From SZUA-38 sp965212525 (GTDB lineage Bacteria > Pseudomonadota > Gammaproteobacteria > Xanthomonadales > SZUA-38): a stretch of 64,000 nucleotides of DNA. The notes beneath the pieces were generated by a model, which did no database searches, was not told the DNA's origin, and was given only the letters and a program-made list of their open reading frames with translations. The stretch is taken from the NCBI GenBank assembly GCA_965212525.1, contig CBDBVC010000043.1, positions 62,001-126,000 of the forward strand. The letters run 5' to 3'. Position 1 is the stretch's first letter, and each line of letters opens with the position of its first letter. Made by a program: the position numbers and the translations under genes. Shown here piece after piece: positions 19,050 to 27,591 of this stretch.

Positions 19050-21989
19050 ATGTTTTCGATAATCGGCAAAACCGGATTCCTTACCCGACTGGGTGTTCTC
19101 CTTATCGCCCTGAACACGGCGACACCGTCGCAGGCACAACCAGCTTTGCGAGGCGGTTGCCTCTCAGGGCAGACACTGAATGGAGTGATCGAGGGCGACC
19201 TTGGTGCAGAACCTGCCGGCCCATTCACATCGCTGTTGTGCATGGAGGTGAGAAACGATACCACAGACGAGCGCTTCGAGATTGCCTACTCATCCGTACC
19301 CTTACCCGCCGCTGCAAATCTCACTGATACCGATGATCTGGTCGTGATCGGGCCCGGTGGTCGGCACACGGCTGCCCAGTTCGATGTCATCTCTCGCTGG
19401 GGTGGAACGGTTGACAACAACAGCCTGCCGATTCGCTGGTTGCAGGTGTCCCTGCCCGCCAGGGTACTGGCTGGCAGCAGCAACGGTTACGAGTTGAGGC
19501 GTTACAGTACAGCACCGGTTACGGTTGATCCTTTCGCTGTCAGCACGAATCAGAACGGCAACCTCTGGACGGTCGATACCGGGCTGGCCGAATTCCGCTT
19601 CGATGAGACCAACCCCCGACTGTTCGACCGGATTCGCATCGATCCGGATAATGATGGCAGCAATCTGGTCAGCATACTTTCCGACAGCCCGGAATCCGGC
19701 CCACGGCTGGTCTACAGCGTCAATAATCAGCCAATCCAGATCGGTGGCGCAGTTATGGCAGGGGGCAATGATATCTTCAGCGACTCGTTCGAGGACGCCG
19801 TGCCTGCGCCGACGCTGCAGGGACAGCTGGTCATCGACGCCAATGGCGTCGAAGTGATCGAAACCGGGCCGGTGAAAGCCACATTTGCCATGCGCGGACA
19901 CTTTGTCGCCGATGACGGTTCCAGTCTGTGTACTGTTGCGACCACAGCACCCTATGAGCGATTCGGTTACAGCGTGATGGCGACCGTCTACCGTGCCAGT
20001 CGTGATGTGGATCTTCATTTCGAATTCAGGAACGAATGCAGTGACGCGTTTACCGGGCCATGGACCGATGACACCATCGAGGTGGAACAGGTCAGCTGGG
20101 TCATGAATTTTGATGACCCTGCCACATCGCTGCTGTACAGCACCGATACCGTGTCGGGGCAGACGGCCAGTGTCAGTGAAACAACTCGGGTTGATCAGCA
20201 CCGTGGCAGCGGCGCTCCGCCCAACTGGCAGCGGCGTGCAACGGTCAGCGAGGCCGGCATCAATCAGGACGCCCGCACCTTCTACGAAGACTCATCGCTT
20301 GCACTTGAGACCACTGGGTATCTTGCAAGCGTTCAGATGCCGTGGATGAAATACCGTGAACCACAAGCGTTGTCGGCACAGTCCTCGATGCTGTTCGCAG
20401 AATTCGTTTCATCCAATCTGGTCATGGGTGAAGGCAAGGGCATCTGGAACCTGGCCCGTTTCAGCCTGGTACCCACCGGGCTGTTCAGCGGCACTGCTGC
20501 CGAAACACTCAACATGAATCGACGTCGGGGTTCACTGGCGCTGCAACGCGGCTTACTGGTTCGTGCTCAGACTGCCGATCTCAACAGCGCGCTGTTGATG
20601 CCAGGGCTCGGAAACGACAGTGCCAGCACCATCAAGAGCAATTATCTCGCCTGGCTCAATCTGCTGCATGATGAAACCGTTCTGCCCGGCGGGCAATGGT
20701 CGCGCAACAAGAATTATGGCTCACAATACTGGCCAGATACCGGCTCGAACGATGCATTCGGCATTGATGTCGACTGGCCCAATGACAGCTCTTCAGGCAT
20801 GAACTACTGGGATCCGGCCGGCATCGAGAGTCTCGAATTCCTGCGCTCGGGTGACCCGAAATGGGCCTGGGATCTGGCGATACCCGCCTACTGGACTCAG
20901 GCTCATGCCGCCTACCTGAACATCGGTTCATCCAGTCACGGTAATCGTGCCGGTGTGGCTGTCCAGTCGGGTGGGCCAGGCTGTGTGCTGGTGTTCGATC
21001 CGGACATCATGGAATTTGTGCCCTCGGTCTGCACCAGTGATGGCAGTGGTGGGGGGCAGTGGCATCGATCCGGTCTGGGATCGGATGACTACACCTATGC
21101 CATGTCGATGGAACTGGGTTATGTGCTTCGCCCCAATCTGGCATTCAGGGACCGGCTGCGGCAGGCAGGCCGAATGGTGGTGAGCCGCTACGATCCGGCG
21201 ATACCCGAGGCTAACCGCGAACAGGCGGTCAATGCCTTCAATAACACCCGCCAGGTTGTGCAGCATCTTGAAATGCTGGCCAACTGTGCAGAATTCGTAC
21301 CCGGTCCGGATGGGCTGGCCTGTCATGACCGACTGCAGAGCATCGTCAGTGAACTGGCCCGTGACAACCTGCCGTCAGCCATGATCTGTCAGGGATTTCC
21401 AGGCCTGGTCACCGGCATGGCAAACGATGACATCCCGGGGCCACCTTCAGGCCTGCCAACGCGCTGTGTCACACCACAGCAATTCATGGTCAATGCCCTG
21501 ATGTATCAGTTCTATTACCGTTACTGGCGCAACTATGGAGATCCTCTCGGTGGCTCGGTTCAACGCATGCTGATCGAATACCCGCAGCAGCTCTTCACCT
21601 GGTCTGTTGCCCGGTTACCCAATGGCGACATCGACACCGGTGGCAACTGGGCAGCAGCGCTTGACTGCATGCTCGACGCTGGCGGGACCAATGTCATCAG
21701 CTGCGTGGCTTCCCCCGATTCGGACGGCAGTGTGATCCTGCCCGGCTACAACAAGGCGCATACCGCTGCACTGCTGCTCATATCCGATGAACTCGACTCG
21801 TCCATGGGACTGTGCCAGCGCGTCAGGGCAGCCTATGACGACAATGACCTGTCCGGCGCACCGACAGATTTCAACGCACGCTGGAACGATGTCGGTCATT
21901 TCAATCAGGCCGGCTGGTGGAAGGGCTCGTCGCAGATGCTGCAGGGCATGGTCTTTGGTGTGGGCCTCTATGACAGCTGTGCACCGTGA
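19050..21989 (+). CDS. Large secreted protein, possible RIFT-barrel (PcRGLX/YetA-like) N-terminus
   Basis: About 979 residues with a signal peptide ending near S-Q-A-Q. The first 180 residues (V-P-L-P-A-A-A-N-L-T-D-T-D-D-L-V-V, then A-Q-F-D-V-I-S-R-W-G-G, then I-R-W-L-Q-V) resemble the N-terminal RIFT-barrel of exo-rhamnogalacturonan-lyase-like proteins. That match is from memory and weak. The second half contains many aromatic and Gly residues (W-D-P-A-G, H-G-N-R-A-G) and looks like a large catalytic or toroid domain. Near residue 240 it carries N-D-I-F-S-D-S-F-E-D, the same short motif that ends the beta-helix proteins nearby. I chose ATG 19050 (AGGGA upstream); ATG 19044 and TTG 19029 are alternatives. 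It is a single-gene unit after the oxidase operon. An extracellular polysaccharide-active role is a guess. Confidence 0.72.
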   Translation: MFSIIGKTGFLTRLGVLLIALNTATPSQAQPALRGGCLSGQTLNGVIEGDLGAEPAGPFTSLLCMEVRNDTTDERFEIAYSSVPLPAAANLTDTDDLVVIGPGGRHTAAQFDVISRWGGTVDNNSLPIRWLQVSLPARVLAGSSNGYELRRYSTAPVTVDPFAVSTNQNGNLWTVDTGLAEFRFDETNPRLFDRIRIDPDNDGSNLVSILSDSPESGPRLVYSVNNQPIQIGGAVMAGGNDIFSDSFEDAVPAPTLQGQLVIDANGVEVIETGPVKATFAMRGHFVADDGSSLCTVATTAPYERFGYSVMATVYRASRDVDLHFEFRNECSDAFTGPWTDDTIEVEQVSWVMNFDDPATSLLYSTDTVSGQTASVSETTRVDQHRGSGAPPNWQRRATVSEAGINQDARTFYEDSSLALETTGYLASVQMPWMKYREPQALSAQSSMLFAEFVSSNLVMGEGKGIWNLARFSLVPTGLFSGTAAETLNMNRRRGSLALQRGLLVRAQTADLNSALLMPGLGNDSASTIKSNYLAWLNLLHDETVLPGGQWSRNKNYGSQYWPDTGSNDAFGIDVDWPNDSSSGMNYWDPAGIESLEFLRSGDPKWAWDLAIPAYWTQAHAAYLNIGSSSHGNRAGVAVQSGGPGCVLVFDPDIMEFVPSVCTSDGSGGGQWHRSGLGSDDYTYAMSMELGYVLRPNLAFRDRLRQAGRMVVSRYDPAIPEANREQAVNAFNNTRQVVQHLEMLANCAEFVPGPDGLACHDRLQSIVSELARDNLPSAMICQGFPGLVTGMANDDIPGPPSGLPTRCVTPQQFMVNALMYQFYYRYWRNYGDPLGGSVQRMLIEYPQQLFTWSVARLPNGDIDTGGNWAAALDCMLDAGGTNVISCVASPDSDGSVILPGYNKAHTAALLLISDELDSSMGLCQRVRAAYDDNDLSGAPTDFNARWNDVGHFNQAGWWKGSSQMLQGMVFGVGLYDSCAP

Positions 21990-22118
21990 TCTGGCCTGAT
22001 GCTTTTTTTCTGATCGAATGAGAAACATTTGGTGTCGCTGCGTTATGGCCAGTGAATCAGGGTTGATTTCTCTGTTTGTCTGCATGAAATCGGTCTGCGC
22101 TTACCGGCGCCCTTGTCA

Positions 22119-22739
22119 ATGAAGATGAAGAGGAAAGTTCGGGGTAGAGCGCCGACTGGCAGTTCACCTTCAATCTCAATAAGCTATGATGAATCAACAA
22201 TGCAATCAGTCGCTGTAAACGTGCTGCCCGAGCAATCTACCGATCTCCTGGACAGGGCCTCCTGGCTGAAACACTTTGTCGCCTCGAGGTGCCCGTCCTA
22301 CCTGTACGATCAACGGGATGACATCTGCCAGGAAGCGATGATGCGCTTGATGCGTGCCGAGCAGCGCAAGGGTGCCGAGAACATCAACTCCGCCTACATG
22401 CGTCAGGCAGCAATGAGCGCCATCATCGATGCTGTCAGACGCTTCCGCTGCCGGCCCATCGCAGACGATCAGGAATTCGAAATCGGCACATCGCCGAATG
22501 TCGAACCCGAATCCATCACAGAGCGGGGTCAGGTGCTGGCCATGGTTTACAGGGCACTGGACTCTTTTCCGGCACGACGGCGGGAAATCCTGCTGCTTTA
22601 TTTTCGTGGGCTGGAAATCAGCGAGATCGTCGAATTGACCCAGCAGAATCAGGCAACGGTACGCAACGATATCTACAGAGGCAGAAACCGGCTTGCCGAA
22701 TGCCTGAGAGAACAGGGGGTTGACTATGAAACTGGATGA
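22119..22739 (+). CDS. ECF-type sigma factor (sigma-70 family)
   Basis: About 206 residues. Region 2 is at about 45-110 (Y-D-Q-R-D-D-I-C-Q-E-A-M-M-R-L, then R-Q-A-A-M-S-A-I-I-D-A-V-R-R). Region 4 is at about 145-195 (F-P-A-R-R-R-E-I-L-L-L-Y-F, then E-I-S-E-I-V-E-L-T-Q-Q-N-Q-A-T-V-R-N-D-I-Y-R-G-R). No region 1 or 3 is visible, which is the ECF plan. The N-terminal 25 residues are basic and Ser-rich; an ATG at 22201 would remove them, so the start is uncertain. The membrane anti-sigma-like gene overlaps its 3' end by 14 bases, and a CHAT protease gene follows. It should redirect RNA polymerase to a small set of promoters, perhaps including the surface-protein genes downstream. Confidence 0.88.
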   Translation: MKMKRKVRGRAPTGSSPSISISYDESTMQSVAVNVLPEQSTDLLDRASWLKHFVASRCPSYLYDQRDDICQEAMMRLMRAEQRKGAENINSAYMRQAAMSAIIDAVRRFRCRPIADDQEFEIGTSPNVEPESITERGQVLAMVYRALDSFPARRREILLLYFRGLEISEIVELTQQNQATVRNDIYRGRNRLAECLREQGVDYETG

Positions 22740-23379
22740 CAAGGCACTGATGCAGCTGCTGTCCGAAGATCGCATCAACTGGGAGGGTGACGATCTGGAG
22801 TGGATCGATCGCCGAGTTGCTCAACAGACAATCGAGAAGCAAACCGCTGGCAGCTCGCGCGAGCAGCTGTCACAGATGGTTGCCGAAGATCCAGCAGTGG
22901 CCGAACGATATCTTCTGATGAGACGATCGATAAAAAAGTCCCGCGGCTGGACTGCTGTCCTTGAGCGCACAAGGGAATTCATGACAGCGGGTATTCCAGC
23001 CCGACTGGCCACGGCTGCCGTGCTGGTGCTTGCAGTCCTGTTGGTGGTTATCTATCGTATTCAGCCTGATTTCAGCCCGATTGAAACCGATCTGACACGT
23101 GGCACGGATGTGGCCAGCTCACCGGTCAACTTTTCGGTGCTGGATGCAGCGCCAGTGACTTTCACTGCCCCGTTACCGGCCAACAATGCCAGCAGGCTGA
23201 TCCTGTTCGATATGGAAAAGAGCCTGATCTGGGAAAGTGGTGTCCAGCTGAATCCGGAATTCAGGTTGCCAGAGGATATCCGCAATTCGCTTGTCAGCGG
23301 GACCTATTTCTGGATCGTGATCTCGCGGCATCAGGAAGCCGAATTCAGCGGCCGGGAACATCAGTTCACCATACGATGA
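22726..23379 (+). CDS. Anti-sigma-like single-pass membrane protein
   Basis: A 217-residue protein. A cytoplasmic acidic/helical segment of about 85 residues is followed by one transmembrane helix near 88-106 (A-T-A-A-V-L-V-L-A-V-L-L-V-V-I-Y). A periplasmic region of about 110 residues ends in a beta-rich part (G-T-Y-F-W-I-V-I-S-R). There is no zinc-binding HxxxCxxC signature, so it is not a ZAS-type anti-sigma factor. The assignment rests on topology and on the 14-base overlap with the sigma factor gene. I chose ATG 22726 over a TTG two codons earlier. It could hold the sigma factor at the membrane; the periplasmic part is exposed to the CHAT protease encoded next. Confidence 0.7.
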   Translation: MKLDDKALMQLLSEDRINWEGDDLEWIDRRVAQQTIEKQTAGSSREQLSQMVAEDPAVAERYLLMRRSIKKSRGWTAVLERTREFMTAGIPARLATAAVLVLAVLLVVIYRIQPDFSPIETDLTRGTDVASSPVNFSVLDAAPVTFTAPLPANNASRLILFDMEKSLIWESGVQLNPEFRLPEDIRNSLVSGTYFWIVISRHQEAEFSGREHQFTIR

Positions 23380-23404
23380 CCTGATCACTGCCAGGACAGG
23401 GACA

Positions 23405-25900
23405 ATGATGCTTCACCGCCTGTTGATCACATTTACGGCAGCGCTCTTGCTGACAGCAAACGGGCCTGTGTCCGGTGCAAACGCTCTCGGCGACATCGAG
23501 GCCCTGATCGACCAGTCAAATCTCTCCATGGCGCAGGAACTGATCGATGAGCAACTGGGCAATGTCGAATCGCTCGATGATGACGAACTGATCAATCTGC
23601 TTTCACTGCAGGGTGATGTGCATTACTACCTTGATGAGATCAAGCTGGCCCGGGAGCAATACCATCTTGCACTGGAGCTTGCCGAGAGTGCTGCCGGCGG
23701 GCTGGAACAGGCGGCGCAGATGAAAAACATCGCCATCAGTTATTCCGGTCAGCGCCAGTACGGTAAATCACTGCAGTGGCATCAGCGTGCCTGGCAGCGT
23801 CTGGAACAGGCAAATGCGCTTGAATCGACAACAGCCATGCAGATCCTGCTCTCACAGGGTGTGATCTACGGTTATATCGGTGCAATTGAACTGGCCAGTG
23901 AAACGCTTAACCGGGTCAGGGACATGGCTATCAGGCACGGTCACGAGCATATCACCACCAATGCCACCATTCGGCTTGCTGCAATCTATTTTGAATCGGG
24001 CCTGTACGAAACGGCCATAGACATCATCGAAACCGTCGAATTGGCATCGATCGGAGACATGACATCACTGGGCTGGTATTACGGAATCCATGCCGGCTCG
24101 CTGATCGAGATCGGCGAATCCACTCGTGCGCGTCAAGTACTGACAGAACTGATGCAGGCACAGGCGAAAATCGGCGTCGAGCATGCCATGGGCTACCAGC
24201 TGATGCGAATCGAGACGCACCTGATCGAAGACAATCTACAGCGAGCCAGACAGATCCTGGACCGGATCAACAGGGCCGGCCAGGTCACCGAATCAGACTG
24301 GGTATATGCTGCAATCGAGGCCCGGTCACTGCAGCATGAGGGCCAGCACCAACGCGCGCTGGAACGCTATATCGAGGCCATCCTGGCCATGAGCCGTGTG
24401 ATGGACAGACAGTCACGCGAAGCACCTGAACGATTCTTCAATCTGCCACGCTGGCTGTTTGTCGAAGCCATCGACAGTGCCATCAGGGCCAACGCAGCCG
24501 AGGCCGAATGGCTGTTCCAGTTGTTCTGGTATGCCCATCTGGGCAAGGAGCCTGCGCATACCTTTGCCAGTGATGCATCCCGGGTCGAGTCAGACAGCAT
24601 GCTGACCTCCGATATCGGTGAGACCGAATTCCTCAATGATGTCAATTCACTGGCCAGCCTGTTCCGCTGGCCGGGCAGGGCAACCATCAGCCAGCTGCAA
24701 TCGGTGATGGAACACGATGAAGCCCTGCTGATGTACGTGGTGGGCAAGAAGACCACCTATGGTCTGCTTGTATGGCAGGACGGGATTCGCGCCGTTGATC
24801 TGGATGTGCGCCCAGGAGATCTGAGTGCGTCGGTGATCGAACTGATTGGCCTGCTGGACACGCGCGACCCGCAATGGACTCATGTGGCCGCTTCGTTGCA
24901 TCAGCAGCTGATTCAGCCGTTCAGGGTTTTCGGGCTTGACCGGTTCAGGGAACTGCATCTGGTGCAGGATCACAATCTCAGGTTCATGCCAATCGACGTG
25001 CTGCTTGATCAGAGCGGTGAGATGCTGGTGGATCGACATCAGATCACTGTCGCGACAGTGCGTAGCCTGAATCGCTATATCGAACTGAAAGCGATGGCAC
25101 CAGCTGAAAACCCAGAAACCTTCAGCGATGGCATTGCCGTCGTCGCCCGCTCTGATGGCATGCCGTCACTGCCCTCGTACTGGCGAACAGCGTACCGACA
25201 GTTCGATAACGAGCAGACCTACCTGCCCAATGCGGCCCGTGAGGCGGGCTGGCTTGACAGGCTGGCCGCTGGTACACACGTGCTGCTGGACGATCAGGCG
25301 ACCGAGACAGCAGCCAGACAATTGATCAGCGCTGCCACCGGTGTTGTTCATCTTGCGGTTCACGGATTCGACAATCCCATGTCGCCGGCCTACTCGTCAC
25401 TGGTCATGGGCGGCGACCAGGCACATGATGGCCTGTTGCAGGCGCGTGAAATCGGCTCATTGAAAACCCGTGCCCGCTTGTTCGTGCTGGCATCCTGTGC
25501 CTCGGCCAAGGGCGGGCTCGAAGGTCAGTATGGTTATTCGGGTGGTCTTGCCGAGTCCTTTCTGCTGGCCGGTGGACAAACGGTGATCGGTACCTTGTGG
25601 GATGTCCGTGATGACAAGACGCTGTTATTCAATCAGTGGTTCTATCAGGGACTGATGCAGGGTGCGACAGTGGCCAATGCGCTGCAGTCGGCCAAGCGTC
25701 AGGCCAAGGACAGTGCATGGCATGCCCGTGACTGGAGTGCCTATGTGCTCATGGGTGACCCGGATCTGACGCTCGATCTTGTCGCCAATACGTCTTCAGC
25801 ACCTGACAGGAAGCGACTGTATTCCGCTGTATTCGGTTCGGTAGCCGTGCTGCTGGCGGTGCTGTTGCTGATCTACAGGCATCGTTCGTCCAGCCATTGA
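23405..25900 (+). CDS. Exported, membrane-anchored TPR-CHAT protease
   Basis: An 831-residue protein. It has a signal peptide (residues 1-25, G-P-V-S-G-A), TPR-type helical repeats at about 35-340, a linker, and a CHAT (caspase-HetF-associated) domain at about 470-790. The catalytic pair is visible: His653 in H-L-A-V-H-G and Cys698 in V-L-A-S-C-A-S-A. Also typical are G-G-Q-T-V-I-G-T-L-W-D-V-R-D and M-G-D-P-D-L. A single C-terminal helix (S-V-A-V-L-L-A-V-L-L-L-I-Y) with a short basic tail follows. This predicts a periplasmic protease anchored in the inner membrane. TPR-CHAT enzymes cut partner proteins after a trigger. The sigma/anti-sigma genes directly upstream suggest that the anti-sigma-like protein is its substrate, which is inference. 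Confidence 0.9.
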   Translation: MMLHRLLITFTAALLLTANGPVSGANALGDIEALIDQSNLSMAQELIDEQLGNVESLDDDELINLLSLQGDVHYYLDEIKLAREQYHLALELAESAAGGLEQAAQMKNIAISYSGQRQYGKSLQWHQRAWQRLEQANALESTTAMQILLSQGVIYGYIGAIELASETLNRVRDMAIRHGHEHITTNATIRLAAIYFESGLYETAIDIIETVELASIGDMTSLGWYYGIHAGSLIEIGESTRARQVLTELMQAQAKIGVEHAMGYQLMRIETHLIEDNLQRARQILDRINRAGQVTESDWVYAAIEARSLQHEGQHQRALERYIEAILAMSRVMDRQSREAPERFFNLPRWLFVEAIDSAIRANAAEAEWLFQLFWYAHLGKEPAHTFASDASRVESDSMLTSDIGETEFLNDVNSLASLFRWPGRATISQLQSVMEHDEALLMYVVGKKTTYGLLVWQDGIRAVDLDVRPGDLSASVIELIGLLDTRDPQWTHVAASLHQQLIQPFRVFGLDRFRELHLVQDHNLRFMPIDVLLDQSGEMLVDRHQITVATVRSLNRYIELKAMAPAENPETFSDGIAVVARSDGMPSLPSYWRTAYRQFDNEQTYLPNAAREAGWLDRLAAGTHVLLDDQATETAARQLISAATGVVHLAVHGFDNPMSPAYSSLVMGGDQAHDGLLQAREIGSLKTRARLFVLASCASAKGGLEGQYGYSGGLAESFLLAGGQTVIGTLWDVRDDKTLLFNQWFYQGLMQGATVANALQSAKRQAKDSAWHARDWSAYVLMGDPDLTLDLVANTSSAPDRKRLYSAVFGSVAVLLAVLLLIYRHRSSSH

Positions 25901-25964
25901 GTCATGTCTGAGAAACATCCCTGCCTGTTCCGTTAATAGGGGCAGATCGCAAGGATGAAACGAC

Positions 25965-27443
25965 ATGACCAAGATTTTTTCGATACTGATACTGTTTTTT
26001 TGTACCGCTGTCTGGAGTGCAGAGTTCAGGGTGAATTCGCTGGCTGATGATACCGATGGCAGCTGTGATGCATTGCCCGATGACTGCACGCTGAGAGAGG
26101 CGTTCCAGGCAGCAAATGCGATGGCAGGTGCAGATGACATCGTGTTTGACCAGCTGCCAGGGAGCGGACCGGTATGGCGCATCGTGCTGACCTCTGCCCT
26201 GCCTGTAATCACCGATACGGGCACAACTGTTGATGGCTGGACCGCACCCGGGTTCACAGGCACGCCGATCATTGAGCTGGAAGACTCGACAGGAATCAGC
26301 GATGGCTTGCGAATCATTGGTTCGGATACACGGATCCGTGGTCTGTCGTTTCTGGGATTCAATAACCAGATCAACGTGCCGACCTCAACCAGTCAGCGTG
26401 TGATCATTCAGGGCAATCATTTCGGAACCGATTCAGCCATCACCCAGATCAATGGTGCCAATAACGGACTCGCTCTGCTGGGCTCGTTTCATCTGGTGGG
26501 CACAGACGGTAATGGTGTTGATGATGCCATCGAGGGCAACCTGTTTGTGGGTCATACGACGGCCGTGTTCATCAATGGCGCACTGGGTGGGTTTGATTCA
26601 GTGGATAACAGGATTTCCGGCAACCGATTCGGACTGGATCAGATGCCGAACCAGTTCGGTGTGGTGCTCAACGCCAATGTGGTCAGGGGAACCATCATCG
26701 GTGTTGATGACAGTTCCACAGACAATCTCAATGACGCCAATACTTTCACCTACAACACCGGCAGTGCAATCTGGAACAATGGCACTGAAACCGGGATTCG
26801 CGGTAACTATATCGGTGTTGAACCTGATGGTATCACCCCTGGCGGCAATGGTGCACACGGTATTCTGATATCGAATGGTCAGAACCATGTCATCGGTGGG
26901 GATGAGACTGTTTTACAGAACCACATCAGCAATAATGGCGGCAATGGCATGCTGGTTTCCGCACAGGTAGCCCGTGTACTGGTACAGGACAATCGAATCC
27001 GGGACAACCAGGAACTTGCGATCAAGTTTTCGACCACATCAACGCCACGGTCAGTGCCCGACGTGCTCGATGTTGACACCGGCCCCAACGAGCTGCAGAA
27101 CTACCCGACACTGAACGGTCCTGCCAGACTGCTGTCTGACAGGCTTCAGGTGTCCGGCTCGCTATTGGCCAGGGCAACGCGCAGCTATCTGCTGCAGTTT
27201 TACATCTCGGCCACATGCCGCAGTGATAACGCCGGCGAGGCTGCTGTGCCGGTTCATGTGACGATGATCGAGTCGGACGGCAACGGCAATCTTGTGTTCG
27301 ACATCGATTCATTGCCGTACGTCAACGCAGGCCTGTTTCCGTTTCTCAGCGCCACTGCGACTGATCTGGATGATCTGGTGACATCGGAAGTATCCGACTG
27401 TGTACTGATTGATGATTCACTGTTTGCTGATTCATTCGAATGA
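25965..27443 (+). CDS. CSLREA-domain secreted protein with beta-helix
   Basis: A 492-residue protein with a signal peptide (cleavage near V-W-S-A). A CSLREA-type segment follows at 20-55 (F-R-V-N-S-L-A-D-D-T-D-G-S-C-D ... D-C-T-L-R-E-A-F-Q-A-A-N-A), here with Thr in place of the usual Ser. The middle has repeated I-x-G-N-x-F-G / I-x-G-N-Y-I-G-V units typical of a right-handed parallel beta-helix. The last residues are D-S-L-F-A-D-S-F-E, matching the tail of the opposite-strand beta-helix protein. Such proteins are exported adhesins or polysaccharide-binding proteins. It lies 64 bases after the CHAT gene on the same strand and may belong to its operon or regulon. Confidence 0.87.
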   Translation: MTKIFSILILFFCTAVWSAEFRVNSLADDTDGSCDALPDDCTLREAFQAANAMAGADDIVFDQLPGSGPVWRIVLTSALPVITDTGTTVDGWTAPGFTGTPIIELEDSTGISDGLRIIGSDTRIRGLSFLGFNNQINVPTSTSQRVIIQGNHFGTDSAITQINGANNGLALLGSFHLVGTDGNGVDDAIEGNLFVGHTTAVFINGALGGFDSVDNRISGNRFGLDQMPNQFGVVLNANVVRGTIIGVDDSSTDNLNDANTFTYNTGSAIWNNGTETGIRGNYIGVEPDGITPGGNGAHGILISNGQNHVIGGDETVLQNHISNNGGNGMLVSAQVARVLVQDNRIRDNQELAIKFSTTSTPRSVPDVLDVDTGPNELQNYPTLNGPARLLSDRLQVSGSLLARATRSYLLQFYISATCRSDNAGEAAVPVHVTMIESDGNGNLVFDIDSLPYVNAGLFPFLSATATDLDDLVTSEVSDCVLIDDSLFADSFE

Positions 27444-27457
27444 GCGAACCCGCTGTT

Positions 27458-27568
27458 TTGCCTGGCAGGGCTGGTGTTTGATCTGATCTCCCTCCCACCA
27501 AGGACTGGATTGAAAAACCCGCCCGTGACTTTCGCCTGATTTCAGGTTACGGGTGCCCTGTCAGGCAA
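27458..27568. repeat. Long-spaced inverted repeat between convergent genes
   Basis: TTGCCTGGCAGGGC at 27458-27471 and GCCCTGTCAGGCAA at 27555-27568 are reverse complements with one mismatch, 83 bases apart. They frame the gap between the CSLREA gene and the convergent beta-helix gene. The shape could form a large hairpin in RNA from either strand and may act as a two-way transcript end. Confidence 0.4.
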
Positions 27569-27591
27569 TCTTGCTTCGGGTCGACTGAAAT

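Noticed and set aside
23405..25900. Type III-E CRISPR (Craspase) locus
   Set aside because: Only the TPR-CHAT protein resembles it; there is no gRAMP gene, no repeat array and the protease carries an export signal.
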